The notes below the pieces were generated by a model that did no database searches, had not been told where the DNA came from, and saw only the letters and a list, made by a program, of their open reading frames with translations. A stretch of DNA of 43,117 nucleotides from Ophiosphaerella korrae (Eukaryota > Ascomycota > Dothideomycetes > Pleosporales > Phaeosphaeriaceae), in NCBI GenBank assembly GCA_028456385.1, contig JALNQF010000348.1:1-43117 (forward strand), given 5' to 3'. A program made the position numbers and the translations under genes. Below, piece after piece: positions 31,918 to 43,090 of the stretch (position 1 is its first letter; each line of letters opens with the position of its first letter).

Positions 31918-32160
31918 ATGGTGGTGAGAAGGGTGTTATGCGTTGCGAAAAAGCCATCGATTGTGAAAGCAATTGCAAGCCACTTGGGAGATCAAGTGAT
32001 TACCGTGAGCACAGACGCGCGCAATCCGCCAGTCGAGCTAATGGACGTGCAGCATAACGTCCAAGGCAATCCGTATGTGAAGGACTACGAACTCGACTAC
32101 ACCTTTCCGCAATGGGGTCACTGCAGTGTCACAACGACCTCTGTGCTAGGCCGACTTTAA
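31918..32160 (+). pseudogene. DNA topoisomerase III N-terminal fragment
   Basis: Eighty codons starting MVVRRVLCVAKKPSIVKAIA, the start of the Toprim domain of eukaryotic topoisomerase III, then GNPYVKDYELDY and WGHCSVTTTSVLGRL. In the family the catalytic glutamate of Toprim lies in VAEKPSIAK; here it is AKKPS, so the metal-binding glutamate is replaced by lysine. After SVLGRL the frame meets TAA and similarity fades; weak traces may continue in another frame to about 32350. The rest of the enzyme, including the active-site tyrosine, is absent. The essential gene must be elsewhere. Confidence 0.8.
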
Positions 32161-32253
32161 GATCAGAGGTTCATTTTAAGCGACCTGTGTTCTTTGAATC
32201 GAGTCTGAACTGGATAATGCATCAAGGCACTAAATTTAATCTATCATCTAGGT

Positions 32254-32567
32254 CACCACCCCAACTCCATAGAAATACTGAACTCTGTGCGCTTCTTATC
32301 GTTGCCCCGAATCAGAACAACACCGAAAGATATCTGTCGGGTGCTGTCCCTTGAAAGCGGAGATCTTGACAATATTCTACATTCTCCTAAATCACCCCCA
32401 AGCGTTGATGGGTAAGATGAGAAACTGCACTCGCATACAAAGGCAATAATCGACGCGGATTAGAATCATTCCAATCTTTTCTCTTCCACAGAGTCGTCAT
32501 ACTTTACGTAAATGGCAAGTCGACTGGGATTATGTCGGCCGGCTTTTTCTCGGGCCTGTATCCTTGA
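32254..32567 (+). pseudogene. Possible two-exon coding remnant
   Basis: An open stretch (NSIEILNSVRFLSLPRI..., DLDNILHSPKSPPSVD) ends at 32411, followed by an 80-bp interval 32412-32491 with GTAAGA and CACAG borders. The same frame then resumes (VVILYVNGKSTGIMSAGFF) to TGA at 32565-32567. The pattern suggests the 3' part of a gene. A faint likeness to the region after the NACHT domain of fungal STAND proteins was noticed but is not firm. Confidence 0.25.
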
Positions 32568-33082
32568 AGGCCTTATAATGATGTGAGTTGACATGGTAGC
32601 ATACCGAAAAGGGTTCTGAAAAGCTCACCAAAGCAGGAACAGAAGGTCTAGATATTTGCGCTTGGGGAGTGCAAAGATAATTTCCAAATATCTGCGATAC
32701 ATATCAATTCTAAGACCACGGCAATGGGCCAAAGTTTATGCTTGTGCGGCTGACAGCCGTGTTGTCGGGATAGCCGGCCATACCGACCAGGCCCGGCGAG
32801 ATGTACCCTCAGCGAATAGAGCAATTGCGTAGCGAGAGACTCCCACGTCTTCCTAGTTCGCGGAATCGCGGAACGGCGGTATTTCGCTGGCGGCCGTATA
32901 AACTCGAAGCATAACTTTATTTGTTGATGGTCTTGTGAAATGACTTCCGGGTACTCCCTACCTGCAACTTAAATACCTACTTCTTGTGCATGTTTGCACT
33001 TAGAACTGCCTACATTAACGTCCCTGGGGCTGTTCTTACTTCGCAATTGATCAGAATACACGCTGACGTTGCTTGACCCACC
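32568..33082. other. Upstream of secreted protein gene
   Basis: No gene seen. It presumably includes the promoter of the gene at 33083. Confidence 0.3.
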
Positions 33083-33844
33083 ATGCACCTGTCCTACACC
33101 CTCTTTGCAAGCGCTCTCTTTGCTGCCACCATCGCAGATTCCACCTGCGATGCCTCTTGTCCAGCCACACAGGGTTGGCAGGGAGTGGATTTTCGCTTCC
33201 CTCCATGGAAGAACAGCAAACCCCGTGAAGCTCCATGGATCGATCCCCCAGTCGGATGGTACTTTCAGCCTTGGTATTTAATATGGTCCTCCAATATACA
33301 ATATAAGGGTATCCGGAACTTCGAATCCGATCCAACCCCTGTCGATACCTCCCAACCTACTGGCCAGGTTAATGATCTTGCCTCTTTCCAGGTGCGGGGC
33401 AACGACACCGTGTATACAATGTACGGCCTTGATACGCCGGATCAGCAATATTCCGCAACATGGCACTATGCTAGCACTGGAGCCCTCACAGGTGCTGGGA
33501 GCACTTTCGCTATACTTGCTTGGGGATGTGATGCGGCTGGAAAAGCTTACTATGCCTCGTTCTCGACCGCGTCTGAGAGCACGAAGACGCCAGTAAGCCT
33601 TGATATCATGAGCCTTAACGAGAACGGCCCGGATCCCGAGACCGCCCAGACCCTCCTTAACACTTTGGCTTCTGTCCCGGATCAAGAAATTCAACAAGCA
33701 ACCGCTGCTCTCCAGAAAATTCCACAAGACGGAGGGAGGGACTCAATGGACCGCATTACAACTTGTGACGAAGCTTGCAAGTCTAACGCAGATCTCCTCC
33801 CGTTACTGAGCATGCTTAAGCCCGGATCTGGACAGAGTGTATAG
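33083..33844 (+). CDS. Secreted protein, 253 residues, possibly lipocalin-like
   Basis: Single exon, intact. Residues 1-18 (MHLSYTLFASALFAATIA) are a signal peptide, and the mature protein starts near DSTCDASC. The middle (PVGWYFQPWYLIWSSN, VYTMYGLDTP, FAILAWGCDAAGKAYYASFS) alternates short beta-strand-like segments with a G-x-W-Y start that recalls lipocalin barrels; this fold guess is inference only. Five cysteines, in two CxxxC pairs (CDASC near the N-terminus, CDEAC near the C-terminus) plus a lone one in AWGCDA. The C-terminal third is helical (TAQTLLNTLASVPDQEIQQA). Could act outside the cell as a ligand carrier or effector; unproven. Confidence 0.75.
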   Translation: MHLSYTLFASALFAATIADSTCDASCPATQGWQGVDFRFPPWKNSKPREAPWIDPPVGWYFQPWYLIWSSNIQYKGIRNFESDPTPVDTSQPTGQVNDLASFQVRGNDTVYTMYGLDTPDQQYSATWHYASTGALTGAGSTFAILAWGCDAAGKAYYASFSTASESTKTPVSLDIMSLNENGPDPETAQTLLNTLASVPDQEIQQATAALQKIPQDGGRDSMDRITTCDEACKSNADLLPLLSMLKPGSGQSV

Positions 33845-36570
33845 GTTGCTCGATATCTGGGGTTTCGCGCAAATGATGACCTATAGTGCTGTCAAAGTTG
33901 TTGTACATATAAATGAAAGCTGAATTGAAGCCTTTTGAAGCAATTCTCTCCCTTATTGTCCGAGCTGAATTTGATAAGACGTTTTGTCTGCGATATCTCA
34001 TCTACCTGAAAATGCACGAAGTACAGTACAAACTACTGTTATGTAAGAACCATATGATATCTCTTGGTAGCACAATTAGTTACTCCTACTCCACGTCATC
34101 TCTTGAGAATTTAGTACTTCTCATCGAGATCACCAGGCAAATTAAGAAGGAAATTTTGGTATCACCGAAGCCCGTATAATGGATGATAACAATAAAAAAC
34201 TGTTACTAATGACCCCATGCCTAGTCCATCCATCAATGCCGAAGAGGACGAACTGGACCTAAAATATTAGAATGTATCTTGAGGAGATTCATCCTAATAT
34301 ACTTTTCTAGCACTTAGACATGTGGTCTCCATCGCAAACGTAATCAAAAAGGCGCGCGTTACTCGGCCCATTGCCTCTAAGATATGCATATTTCATAACT
34401 TAATATCAACATATCCAGTGCTTACTGCTATTCTAGCTTATCTGAATATTTCTAAAATTTATCTGTTGATACGGCTAAGGTTCACGTGAATCAAAAGGAT
34501 CGTTGCAACGACTCGAAGAAGATGGACAATTGATTTCTGATTCCTTTCTAGTACGCTGCAACGCGATAGATATACCTATTGCGTTCCTGCGCACGGACTA
34601 CAAACATAGGAGAGATCAACAGTTAGGAGATTAGTGGCGTGCTTGTAAATGAGAGTGGCGGAGCGCCTTAGCTCGGCTCCCTGCCTTGTTTGCGATGGGA
34701 TCGTAGGAGTGCGTCAGTTCAATTCCCTTATATTCCGACATTATCTTATCATATCTGACCTTAATAGAATCGGAGCCTAAAATATATTTTAATATGCTTA
34801 AGTTATAATTATTAGTAGTATTTTATACTAAAGCAATTAAACATAGGGTGCGAAGTAACAAAGTTGGGGGAGCCGATCAACGCGCGCCATCAAAAATAAA
34901 CCCCCGAAATCTTTCACAGCACAGATAGATTTGGTTTTCACTTGTCATACGAAAAAGGTAGGCATTTGCGCTCAAAGCAGCGATCAAGACGGCATACAAA
35001 TTTCACTATAATTGACCATTATTCAAACAATGAGTTAAAGGTTCAGCCATACCTCCATGAAAATGTCCGCAAAATGAGTGGCAGACAATAATTACTCCCT
35101 TGCGTCGCTGGGGTCAAAACTCCTCGTACTCATCCCAAGACTGCGCTAGAAAAGCAAGAGGAACTGTGATAGGGGCGAAAGGAATGTTCCTGCTTTCGAA
35201 CTCACCCAGACGTGCCTTTGTTGCGACTCTTATTTTGTTCACGCTATAGACCGAAATCCGATCGCAGAAACTGGTCGCGTGGAGACCCGGTTCCATGCAG
35301 AACGAACCTCAGGTTGCTGAGCGTTCAAGGCATTGATTGATTGATCATTTGAATATGTTATATCGAAACTAATTGTTAAGAGACGAGATGTCGGATGAGT
35401 AGTGATCGTTTCGAGTAGACTGAATTCGAGTCTAGATTATGATACCTCTTTTCACCACGGCACACCATCAAAGCGGATACTTATTCAAAAATAACTAATA
35501 CCATATAATTACCTAAACAGAAAATGGGAAACTATAAACAGCAATATGGAAAGAACGGGGAACTGTATCTTGAGATGTTATGAAACAAATGTCTATATTG
35601 TCCTATCGTCCAGCAAGTGTGTCAAATATACGGGAGTCATATAAACATACAGAGGCCAGACGGGCTGCAAACAGGAACTACTAGAAACTCTCGACTACGC
35701 TCTATGCAAGGTTGACAAAGCTATGCGATAAATATGGTACAGAAATATATTTCTTGGATTATATCGCCGACTAACTGACCTCACTTCATCTCCTCTTTTG
35801 ATTAGCCCCGTATCCCCGGTTTGTAAGCAAAATAACGCCCGGCTCAACTGACGTGGCATAGCTGCGGAGAAAACGCGGCTGAAACCGAGTAGGACAAAAT
35901 CAATCAATCAATCAATCAATCAGTCATAACCGCTCAACACAGCTATCGTGCAACTTCGAGATGCAGTCCAACGCGCAGCGATACCCATTACGACGCCCCT
36001 CAAGCTCCGACGCCCCCTGTTGTTCCCTCCGCTAACCGAACAAAAGACCTGATCAAGCCCACCACGTCCCCATGCTTCTCTAACCCACCAACCAGCGCCA
36101 ATTCCTAGACCGAGCCGCAGCAAGCTCTAGTCTCGGCTCGTTGAAGGGGAATATGATGTGATGGGGGGGGATACAAGTGGGCTTTGGTAAGCGGGTTCAA
36201 CCGAGCGTTACTGGCGAAATGCCGCCGTTGCAAGCGCACGCGAAGGTGGGAAGACTCTGCATGTCGTCCTAATCAAAAGTTTCGGAAGTGTATTGCGCTC
36301 CGTTGCTCACAACCGCCATCTGCCATCAGACAATATGTCCGGCTTCCCGCGGCCAAAGCTAACCTCTCGGGAATGTCTGTATCACTCATTTCAATGACTT
36401 GAATAGCGATGCCGAGCTACATGAAGGAGGCTAACGGCATGATGCAGGCGAGTCCAGAGGTAAGTGCATAAGCTAATTCTTACTAAAATTACATATTCAC
36501 ACCATCGCTTGAGTAGCAGAGTAAGCTCCATCCAAATAGAGTATAAAGGTCAGGTTCGCACGACAAGACA
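33845..36570. other. Long intergenic stretch
   Basis: Mostly AT-rich. It holds an (AATC)n microsatellite at 35898-35922. A short minus-strand frame at 35116-35296 has a plausible 62-bp intron (GTGAGT...TTTTCTAG) that keeps the frame open to its TGA, but the product is tiny and unknown. A tRNA-like stretch near 34655-34740 did not fold. Nothing else recognised in 2.7 kb. Confidence 0.35.
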
Positions 36571-39500
36571 TTAAACATTTCCATCGCCACGATTCTCCTT
36601 CTCTCGTCTCTTCCCCGTCGCAGACGCGCTAAACAACGACCTGATCTGCCTCCAACCTTGCATATAAAACCAAGAGCAAGCATACACGAAGACAAAGTTA
36701 AACACAACGTACGCTCCGAAGATCCAAAAATCTCTCCAGAAATTGCGCTTGAAGACGTTGAAGCTGACTCCCTGTTTAAGAAAAAGAATTTAGTACTCGT
36801 TTCATGAATGATGGAACAGCTCATAACTTACAAATTGGTCACCATTCTGGAACTGGCAATATCCGCAGAGTTCATCAGACAAGGTCTGCACATAACCCCC
36901 AGCCTGCCTAACATACGGTTCCATGTAGTCCTTGCAACTCAACCCTGGCGGAGGCCGAATGATGGCCAATTCGTCCTTCGAGCATGTGATGGGCACCTCA
37001 TGGATCACCAAACCAAGCATTGCCTCTAACAAGTAAGTAAATGGTGTAACACGGTACATCCACTTCCAGAACTTTGGAAGGGCGAAAAACGGTACCGCAA
37101 TTCCGCAGAATGAAATCACGAACATGAAAAACAGGGGAATGAAGAATGACGCAAGAGATTCGGAGGGTGAAAATGCAGCGATACCCTGTCCGAGCCCCAG
37201 GTAGAAGAGTTCATACAGAACGATGAGCATCCAGATCTTGAGCGGGACCAGGTCGCCCCGTGGGAATCCGATCCCAAAGTACCAGCACACCCAGTACAAG
37301 GTTCCAGCGAGGATACGGTAGGGGATTTCTGCGACAATAGCTCCCGTGACGAAAGCAAACCAGCTATAGATCTTTGCCTTTGCTTCGCGTGATGTGTAGA
37401 TGTTGCGCGCCTCGAGGAAGCGTGGCTGAAGCTGCTGCATGAGAGGTGGTGCAATAATGAGGGTCATAAATATAGTGAAAAGTCGGGATTGCATGTCGAT
37501 CAGCGAATTTCCCAGCATCCAGAAGCTGAACGTACTAAAGAGGCCGACGAAGATATGTAGGATCATGACACCCGTAACATAGTCTCGGCTGCGCCACATG
37601 GAACTGAACGAGCGATTGACGACAGTGCTGATTTGAACGTGGATGGGCATGGCATACTCGGCGGAGTCCTCCATTCTGGAACCAGGATGCCGATTTTGGC
37701 GAACCATCTCTTCAATCTCCCGAGTCAGGAAAGCGTTTTCTTGAGACCAACTCCAGATTTCGGCCCAGTCACTGCCCTTCTGGTTGGGGTTCCCGGCACC
37801 GATTGCTTCGAGCATGTATTCAGCGGGGTTTGCGTTTGGTGGGCACCTAGGCGCGCCATTTCTTTTGAGATAGTCGAGCAGAATGCAGCTACCGTGTCCG
37901 AGCTCACCAAAATACACCATATGGCCTCCACGCTTGAGCAGGAGAAGCATATCGAAGTATTCAAAGAGCACAGCCGAGGGTTGATGAATCGTGCACAGTA
38001 CTGCCTGGCCAGAATCTGCCAATTTGCGTAGTAGTCGCACGATATTAGCCGCGGCTATCGAGTCGAGCCCAGAGGTCGGTTCATCGAGGAACATAAGCAG
38101 CTGCGGCTTGCTTGCAAGCTCGACCGCGATCGTTAACCTCTTGCGCTGTTCCTGATTAAGACTTGTCCCAGGGGTGCCAACCACTGCATCAGCAATGTCC
38201 CGCATTTCAAGGAGGTCAATAACCTCCTCACAAAATTGGTACTTCTCCTCGAGGGGTACGCTTGGGGGTCGGCGAAGCTTTGCCGAAAAACGTAGGGCCT
38301 CTCGGACAGTCTGAGATGGCTCGTGGATATCCATCTGCTCAGCAAATCCTGTTGAACGCTGGAAAGAGCTTGGAAGTGAACCTCCGTCCACTCGGAAATC
38401 TCCGGTCACAACGCCAAGACGGATTCGTTGAGCGAGCACATTCAGAAGTGTAGTCTTCCCAGCGCCTGATGATCCCATAAGCGCAGTAAGCTTACCTGGT
38501 CTTACATATCCTTGGATATTGTGCAACAGCTGTCTTGTTCCATCCTCATGTGGAATGACATAATCGACATTCTTCCACGTGAAAGTCGCCTGAGATTTGG
38601 TGCGTGGAGTTTGAGGATGCATGTTCTCTGCGTATTCCCTGTCGCGCGAAGTTCCATGATCGGCCTCGGAATTGCCGTCGTCAGAATAGTCGTCCTCGGA
38701 AGAGTCGTTCTCTTCCTCATCCCTTTGCACTCTTTTCCGTTTCAGTTGCGGGACCTGGTTTCGTTTGAAGATAGTGACCGCACCACTTCCTTTATTCGGG
38801 CCCTGAGTCTCCATACCTAGCGCAGTTACGCCCACAAAGAACAGGAAAAATGCTGTGATAATTCCAAAGTTTCGCCAAAGATGCGACTTCCGAAATCCAA
38901 ATGAGACTTCTAGATAGTCTGTGCCGCTGACCGAGGCAGCTCCGACCCTACTGCCTTGCACAGTGCAGGATTGAAATTCCGGGCGCACCGATGGCCCTTG
39001 AGGTATAAGATTAGGGAAAACACAGTTAATGTCCAGGCCATCAAATTCATTTACCATAAGCGCCTCGAAACAGTACTGGATTGGGTTCAACCACCGTAGC
39101 CACGCGAGCCAGGCCTTCATTTTTTTCGGTGGGATAATGTAGTCAGTATAGACAACAAGGGCTTGCATTCCCAAGCCCGTAAGTCTTGTGGCCGCGTCCA
39201 GAGAAGGGGCTGTTGCTCCAATGGCCCGAAATGCCGCGTAAACAGTCATTGTAAGCAAGTACAGAAACAGATTGGTGATGAAGAAGCGTTTTACCGTCCG
39301 TTGAAGTCCTGACATGAAGTATACTATCAAGTTGAATATCGTGACTTGAACAAATAGTAAGGGAATATCGAGGACGGTTTGAGCGATCGCGTAGGCTGAG
39401 GGCCGATAGAATGAAAAACTTTTGTGCTTTATCAGAAGCGGGCGTGCCTCAAACGAAGCTACGACGCTACGTTAGCCGCAGCAAACCACATTCGAGGGAT

Positions 39501-41383
39501 AGAGAGCATCTTACGAGTCAGCTCAGCCAGAGCGAGGAGGGCATTGAAAAGGAGCATAAAGAATAGCACTCCCCCGCGCAGGAATATGCCGTCAGATGTT
39601 TTCGGCATATCAAAGAAGAGTGAACCGACAATGATAGCTTCAAACAGGACACCGCCCCACTTTCCAGCTTGATTACGTTCAGCAAAATCCTCGGAAAAAA
39701 TCATTGGGCATTAGACATACCGAGAGTTTGGGGGTCACCCCTCAAGACCAGGGACTGGCGATGCGCTAGAACCAAGACCTGTTTCCAGAAAGGCAGTGCG
39801 TAATTTTTGGTCTCGGTAGCACTCGACTGCGCATCCATCCTCTTCTCCATCATACTGTACAACTTGGCTTCAAACTGCGCAATATCCGCCAGATTCTGTG
39901 AGCGCTGATCGCTTGCTCGAAAAGCCGCGGCGAACTCTCGTGGACTTCGTGGTATCCAATTCTTGAACCCTGGGCGTATCCTTCGCTGGTGTTCGCTTGA
40001 TACCGATGTCAAGAAGTCTGCACTTGTCGACCGTTCGGGCATCTCGAATCCCAGATCCTTGAAATACTGCACAGCAGACTTGGTGGGACCAAAGTAACAA
40101 CACTCGCCACCATCAATGAGCAGAACTTTATCGAAATAGTCCCACATGTCCTCGCTTGCTTGGTATAGGCCCACGGCGGTTGAAATGCGTGCTGTGTTTG
40201 TCATCGAACGTAAGATTCGGACGTATTCTAACGCGGCGCTTGAGTCGAGGCCCCGTGTAGGATCGTCCCAGCATTGGGTAGAGGCCTTTGTAACCAAAGC
40301 TTCAGCAATAGAAACTCGCTTCTTCTCTCCACCCGACACCCCCCTCTTGAATTCGTTTCCGACAATCGTTTCCGCGGTGTGTTCAATCCAGAAGACCTTG
40401 GTTGCCATCTGAAAGAACTCTCTGACATAATCCTTTCGGGATTCACCGTCCTTTCTGGAGTGTGGTGCCGGCGTCCGAGATTTGAGCGCGAACCTGAGTG
40501 TGTCCTTGACTTTGAGTGTGGCATAGTGAAGGTCTGCCTCTGGGTTGTACAGAGTTTCGCTGCGAAACTTTGCAGCCATGGTCGCTGCGCTCTCCCCGCC
40601 GTACGTGACTTTGCCGTCAACCTTCTCGAATCCTCCCCGCTGGTTTCCAATTATTTTTAGGAATGTTGAAACACCTGACCCTGGCCTTCCAAGCACAAGA
40701 AGCATCTCTCCAGGTCTGATACAACCGGTGAACCTATTCAGAATTGTCTTGGTGGGCGATTTTGCCTCCGCGGCATCGCTGTGGAGAAGACCCGCGAGAG
40801 CGCGAGGCAAGCCAAGGAAGACGTCTCCAACAGTTGGCTGTATCGCGTTTCCCAGCGCCTGGCCCTTGACGGTAACGCTTTTGAATATTACACCAAGGTG
40901 TCTCGTTCTCTCCTCTTCTGATTGCTTTTGCCTGGTGCGACCAAAAATTCTCTCCATACGTTTATCGAGCTCCTTCACGTCGTTGTCCTTCTGACCGGCC
41001 AAGGAATTCGCTTCAGTGATGGCGCTGGACTTTCGTTGATCCATCGAAAGTAGCTGCACCATATCATCGTCAGTGGTTCTCAAACTAAAAGTTGACTCAA
41101 AACGTGAACCCAGAGACATCCTTGAGGGCGGGTTGGACGATGACCCCTGCATCCGCCTTGAATTTGGCGTCGCCCATTTCGGCCTTTGATTGAGGGGGAG
41201 CGTTGTCGACATAGGATGATTCTCTGGAGGTGTTTTGGCCTTGGATGGGAACATGGTGCTCATCCTTGGTGACGACACCGTTTCATTACCATTCGCCTCT
41301 TGCGCATGAGGGGTTGCAATGGCGTAAGGTATTGCAGCACCTGGTTCTCTAGCACCGTCGGGCTCGGTATTGTAGGTATCCAT
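36571..41383 (-). CDS. PDR-type (ABCG) multidrug ABC transporter
   Basis: Four exons: 41383-39721, 39667-39515, 39458-36832 and 36771-36571. Introns are 53, 56 and 60 bp with good GT...AG and branch signals. The product has 1547 residues, in the usual PDR range. Order NBD1-TMD1-NBD2-TMD2. NBD1 has Walker A GRPGSGVST (residues 232-240), where the usual lysine is replaced by valine, signature VSGGE (349-353) and a modified Walker B, CWDDPTRGLD. NBD2 has a canonical GSSGAGKTT (about 934-942), LNQEQ in place of the usual signature (1039-1043), and FLDEPTSGLD. This asymmetry, with one degenerate and one active half-site pair, is typical of PDR proteins. The final exon encodes the last membrane helix (WRDFWIFGAYVVFNFVFVYA). 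It sits in the plasma membrane and exports toxic or secondary compounds. It has a 130-residue N-terminal extension. Confidence 0.95.
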
Positions 41384-42041
41384 TTCGGAGGCTCAGACCG
41401 TGGCCAAATGTATTCGGTACCGCTCTAGGAATTCCTGGTTTGAAAGAAATGGTATATGATTCGGCGGGCGCGAGGGCCAGGAAAATAATTGATGTTGTGA
41501 GCTTCAACCAAGAATGTATGGTTGATGTGACTTGCGAAAGAGATATGGTCTGATTGATTCGAAGCAACACCTCTGAGCAAAACTAAACGGGGGTCTAGGG
41601 GCTGTATGTTTGGATGGGGATTGCCATGCGATACCTCCCCATGGCACTTCACACAGTTACAGTGAGAAATTACTACAAAACACCGCACTAAGCCCCTCTA
41701 AAAGGCCGGCATTTGGGTCACCGAGTCGATCAGGTTGCACACGTACGACATACAGGTTTTGCCTGTTTCACCAAAGTGAGCATCCCTTCATCCCTAGAAG
41801 TTTCGCTGGCCGTAGGCATTTGTTTGTTGGTTCTAGGCCCGGAGAGGTGGGGGAGTTTTCAGTTAGACCAATCAGGTGGCATGATTTATCCGGCCTCATC
41901 TTTTCCGTGCTTCAACCAGCCCACTTCCGATACGTCCCATGCGCAAATCAAAACATTCCGATTCAGTAACAGCTCTTAGAAACAACAGGGGACCGTTTAG
42001 TGATTTATTCATGTTCCTCACTTTCGACCCTGTTCCTTGTA
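41384..42041. other. Upstream region of ABC transporter
   Basis: Contains the transporter promoter on the minus strand. Short frames here show no domain. No clear TATA box selected. Confidence 0.3.
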
Positions 42042-42114
42042 CGAAGACGCTCGTTTTTTTTTTTATTTGAGTTTTAGGGCCCGTGCGTGTTTTGGCGCGG
42101 GCCCTAGCGTCTTC
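42042..42114. repeat. Nested hairpin
   Basis: Outer arms CGAAGACGCT (42042-42051) and AGCGTCTTCG (42105-42114) are exact complements. Inside, AGGGCCCG (42076-42083) pairs with CGGGCCCT (42098-42105). A T-rich tract lies between. It could be a small foldback element or a structured RNA; no evidence separates these. Confidence 0.6.
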
Positions 42115-42189
42115 GTAGACGGACTCGGCATGATTTCCGTATTTAGCGTCAGACGGAGCCAAGCGTGTCCAAAGATCGGCAAGAGGCAG

Positions 42190-42812
42190 CAGGTCAACTA
42201 ACTATAGATTTACCTCGGTTAAGATAGCGCCAAACTACAACAGGCATATTAACTACTTTTAGCTAAAAAAAAAAATTCTTATCTTAACTAAACAAAAGTT
42301 TATAGTTAGATAAACTTTTCTCTAATAATAGATTAACTTAATAGCTTATTTATACTATATAACCTATTTAGTATTTAGTAACTAACTTCTACTAATATTA
42401 ACCTAAGTTTTAAAATTAGTTATAAGTTTACTTTACTTATATACCTAACTAGTAGTAATAATAGTAGTTATAACTAGGTATAAATAAATAAAACGTTATC
42501 TAAATATAATTTTAAAATATTCTAGGATAATAAGATACTTTTTACAACTAGTAGTAGTTAAAGAGGCCTACTAACTATAGTAAGCGTCTAATTTATTTTT
42601 ATAGATCCTATATATCCTAAATACTTAGAGAATAAGCTAGCGTACGTTATTCTAATAATTAAAAAAAGTAATAAGAGCTTACTAGACTATAAGATAATCT
42701 TTAGCTACGTAATTAAAGTATAAAGATATAGATTATATCTAGAATATATACTAAATATATTCTAGTTTAAATATATAAAAGTCTTTTACTATAAAAAAAA
42801 CTAGATAGTTTC
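42190..42812. mobile_element. RIP-degraded AT-rich repeat
   Basis: From about 42241 CA and TG pairs nearly vanish (one CA in 300 bases from 42301). No usable frame. Presumably a transposon remnant of unknown class. Confidence 0.6.
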
Positions 42813-42911
42813 TATAAGGTAGACTTTACACAAGATAACTTAATAAGGTAGTTTTAATAATTAACTAAAAAGAGTAAATAGTAGATAAAGCTATCTAAGT
42901 AAGTACTAGGT
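42813..42911 (-). repeat. Inverted copy of window bases 1-99
   Basis: Ninety-nine bases match the reverse complement of 1-99 with only two differences, both transitions. Similarity ends sharply on the inner side. Confidence 0.9.
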
Positions 42912-42925
42912 ATATATACCTAGTA
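42904..42925. repeat. 22-bp perfect palindrome
   Basis: TACTAGGTATA and TATACCTAGTA form a perfect inverted pair without a spacer, at the border of the 99-bp repeat. It may mark a junction of two inverted copies. Confidence 0.8.
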
Positions 42926-42964
42926 GCTTACTAAGCGCTAACTAAAAGTAGAAAGGTAGTTAAA

Positions 42965-43090
42965 TATTAGTAAGTTCGTAATATTAGTAAGTTTGCGATG
43001 TTAGTAAGTTGTAAACTTACTAACATATTAGTAAGTTTTGTAATATTAGTAAGTTTGTAATATTAGTAAGTTATAAACTTACTAATATTA
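42965..43090. repeat. Palindromic array of TATTAGTAAGTT units
   Basis: Six forward copies (42965, 42982, 42999, 43026, 43044, 43061) and two inverted ones (43014, 43076) of a 12-bp word, spaced 17-18 bp. Such arrays occur as subterminal repeats of DNA transposons. The window ends before a partner could be seen. Confidence 0.8.

Noticed and set aside
33913..34179. 88-codon frame downstream of the secreted protein gene
   Set aside because: AT-rich 3' region, no motif, no promoter signal.
34655..34740. tRNA-like stretch (TAGCTC and GTTCAATTCCC words, partly complementary ends)
   Set aside because: The T-arm does not pair and no anticodon stem forms; a tRNA-derived SINE remains possible but unsupported.
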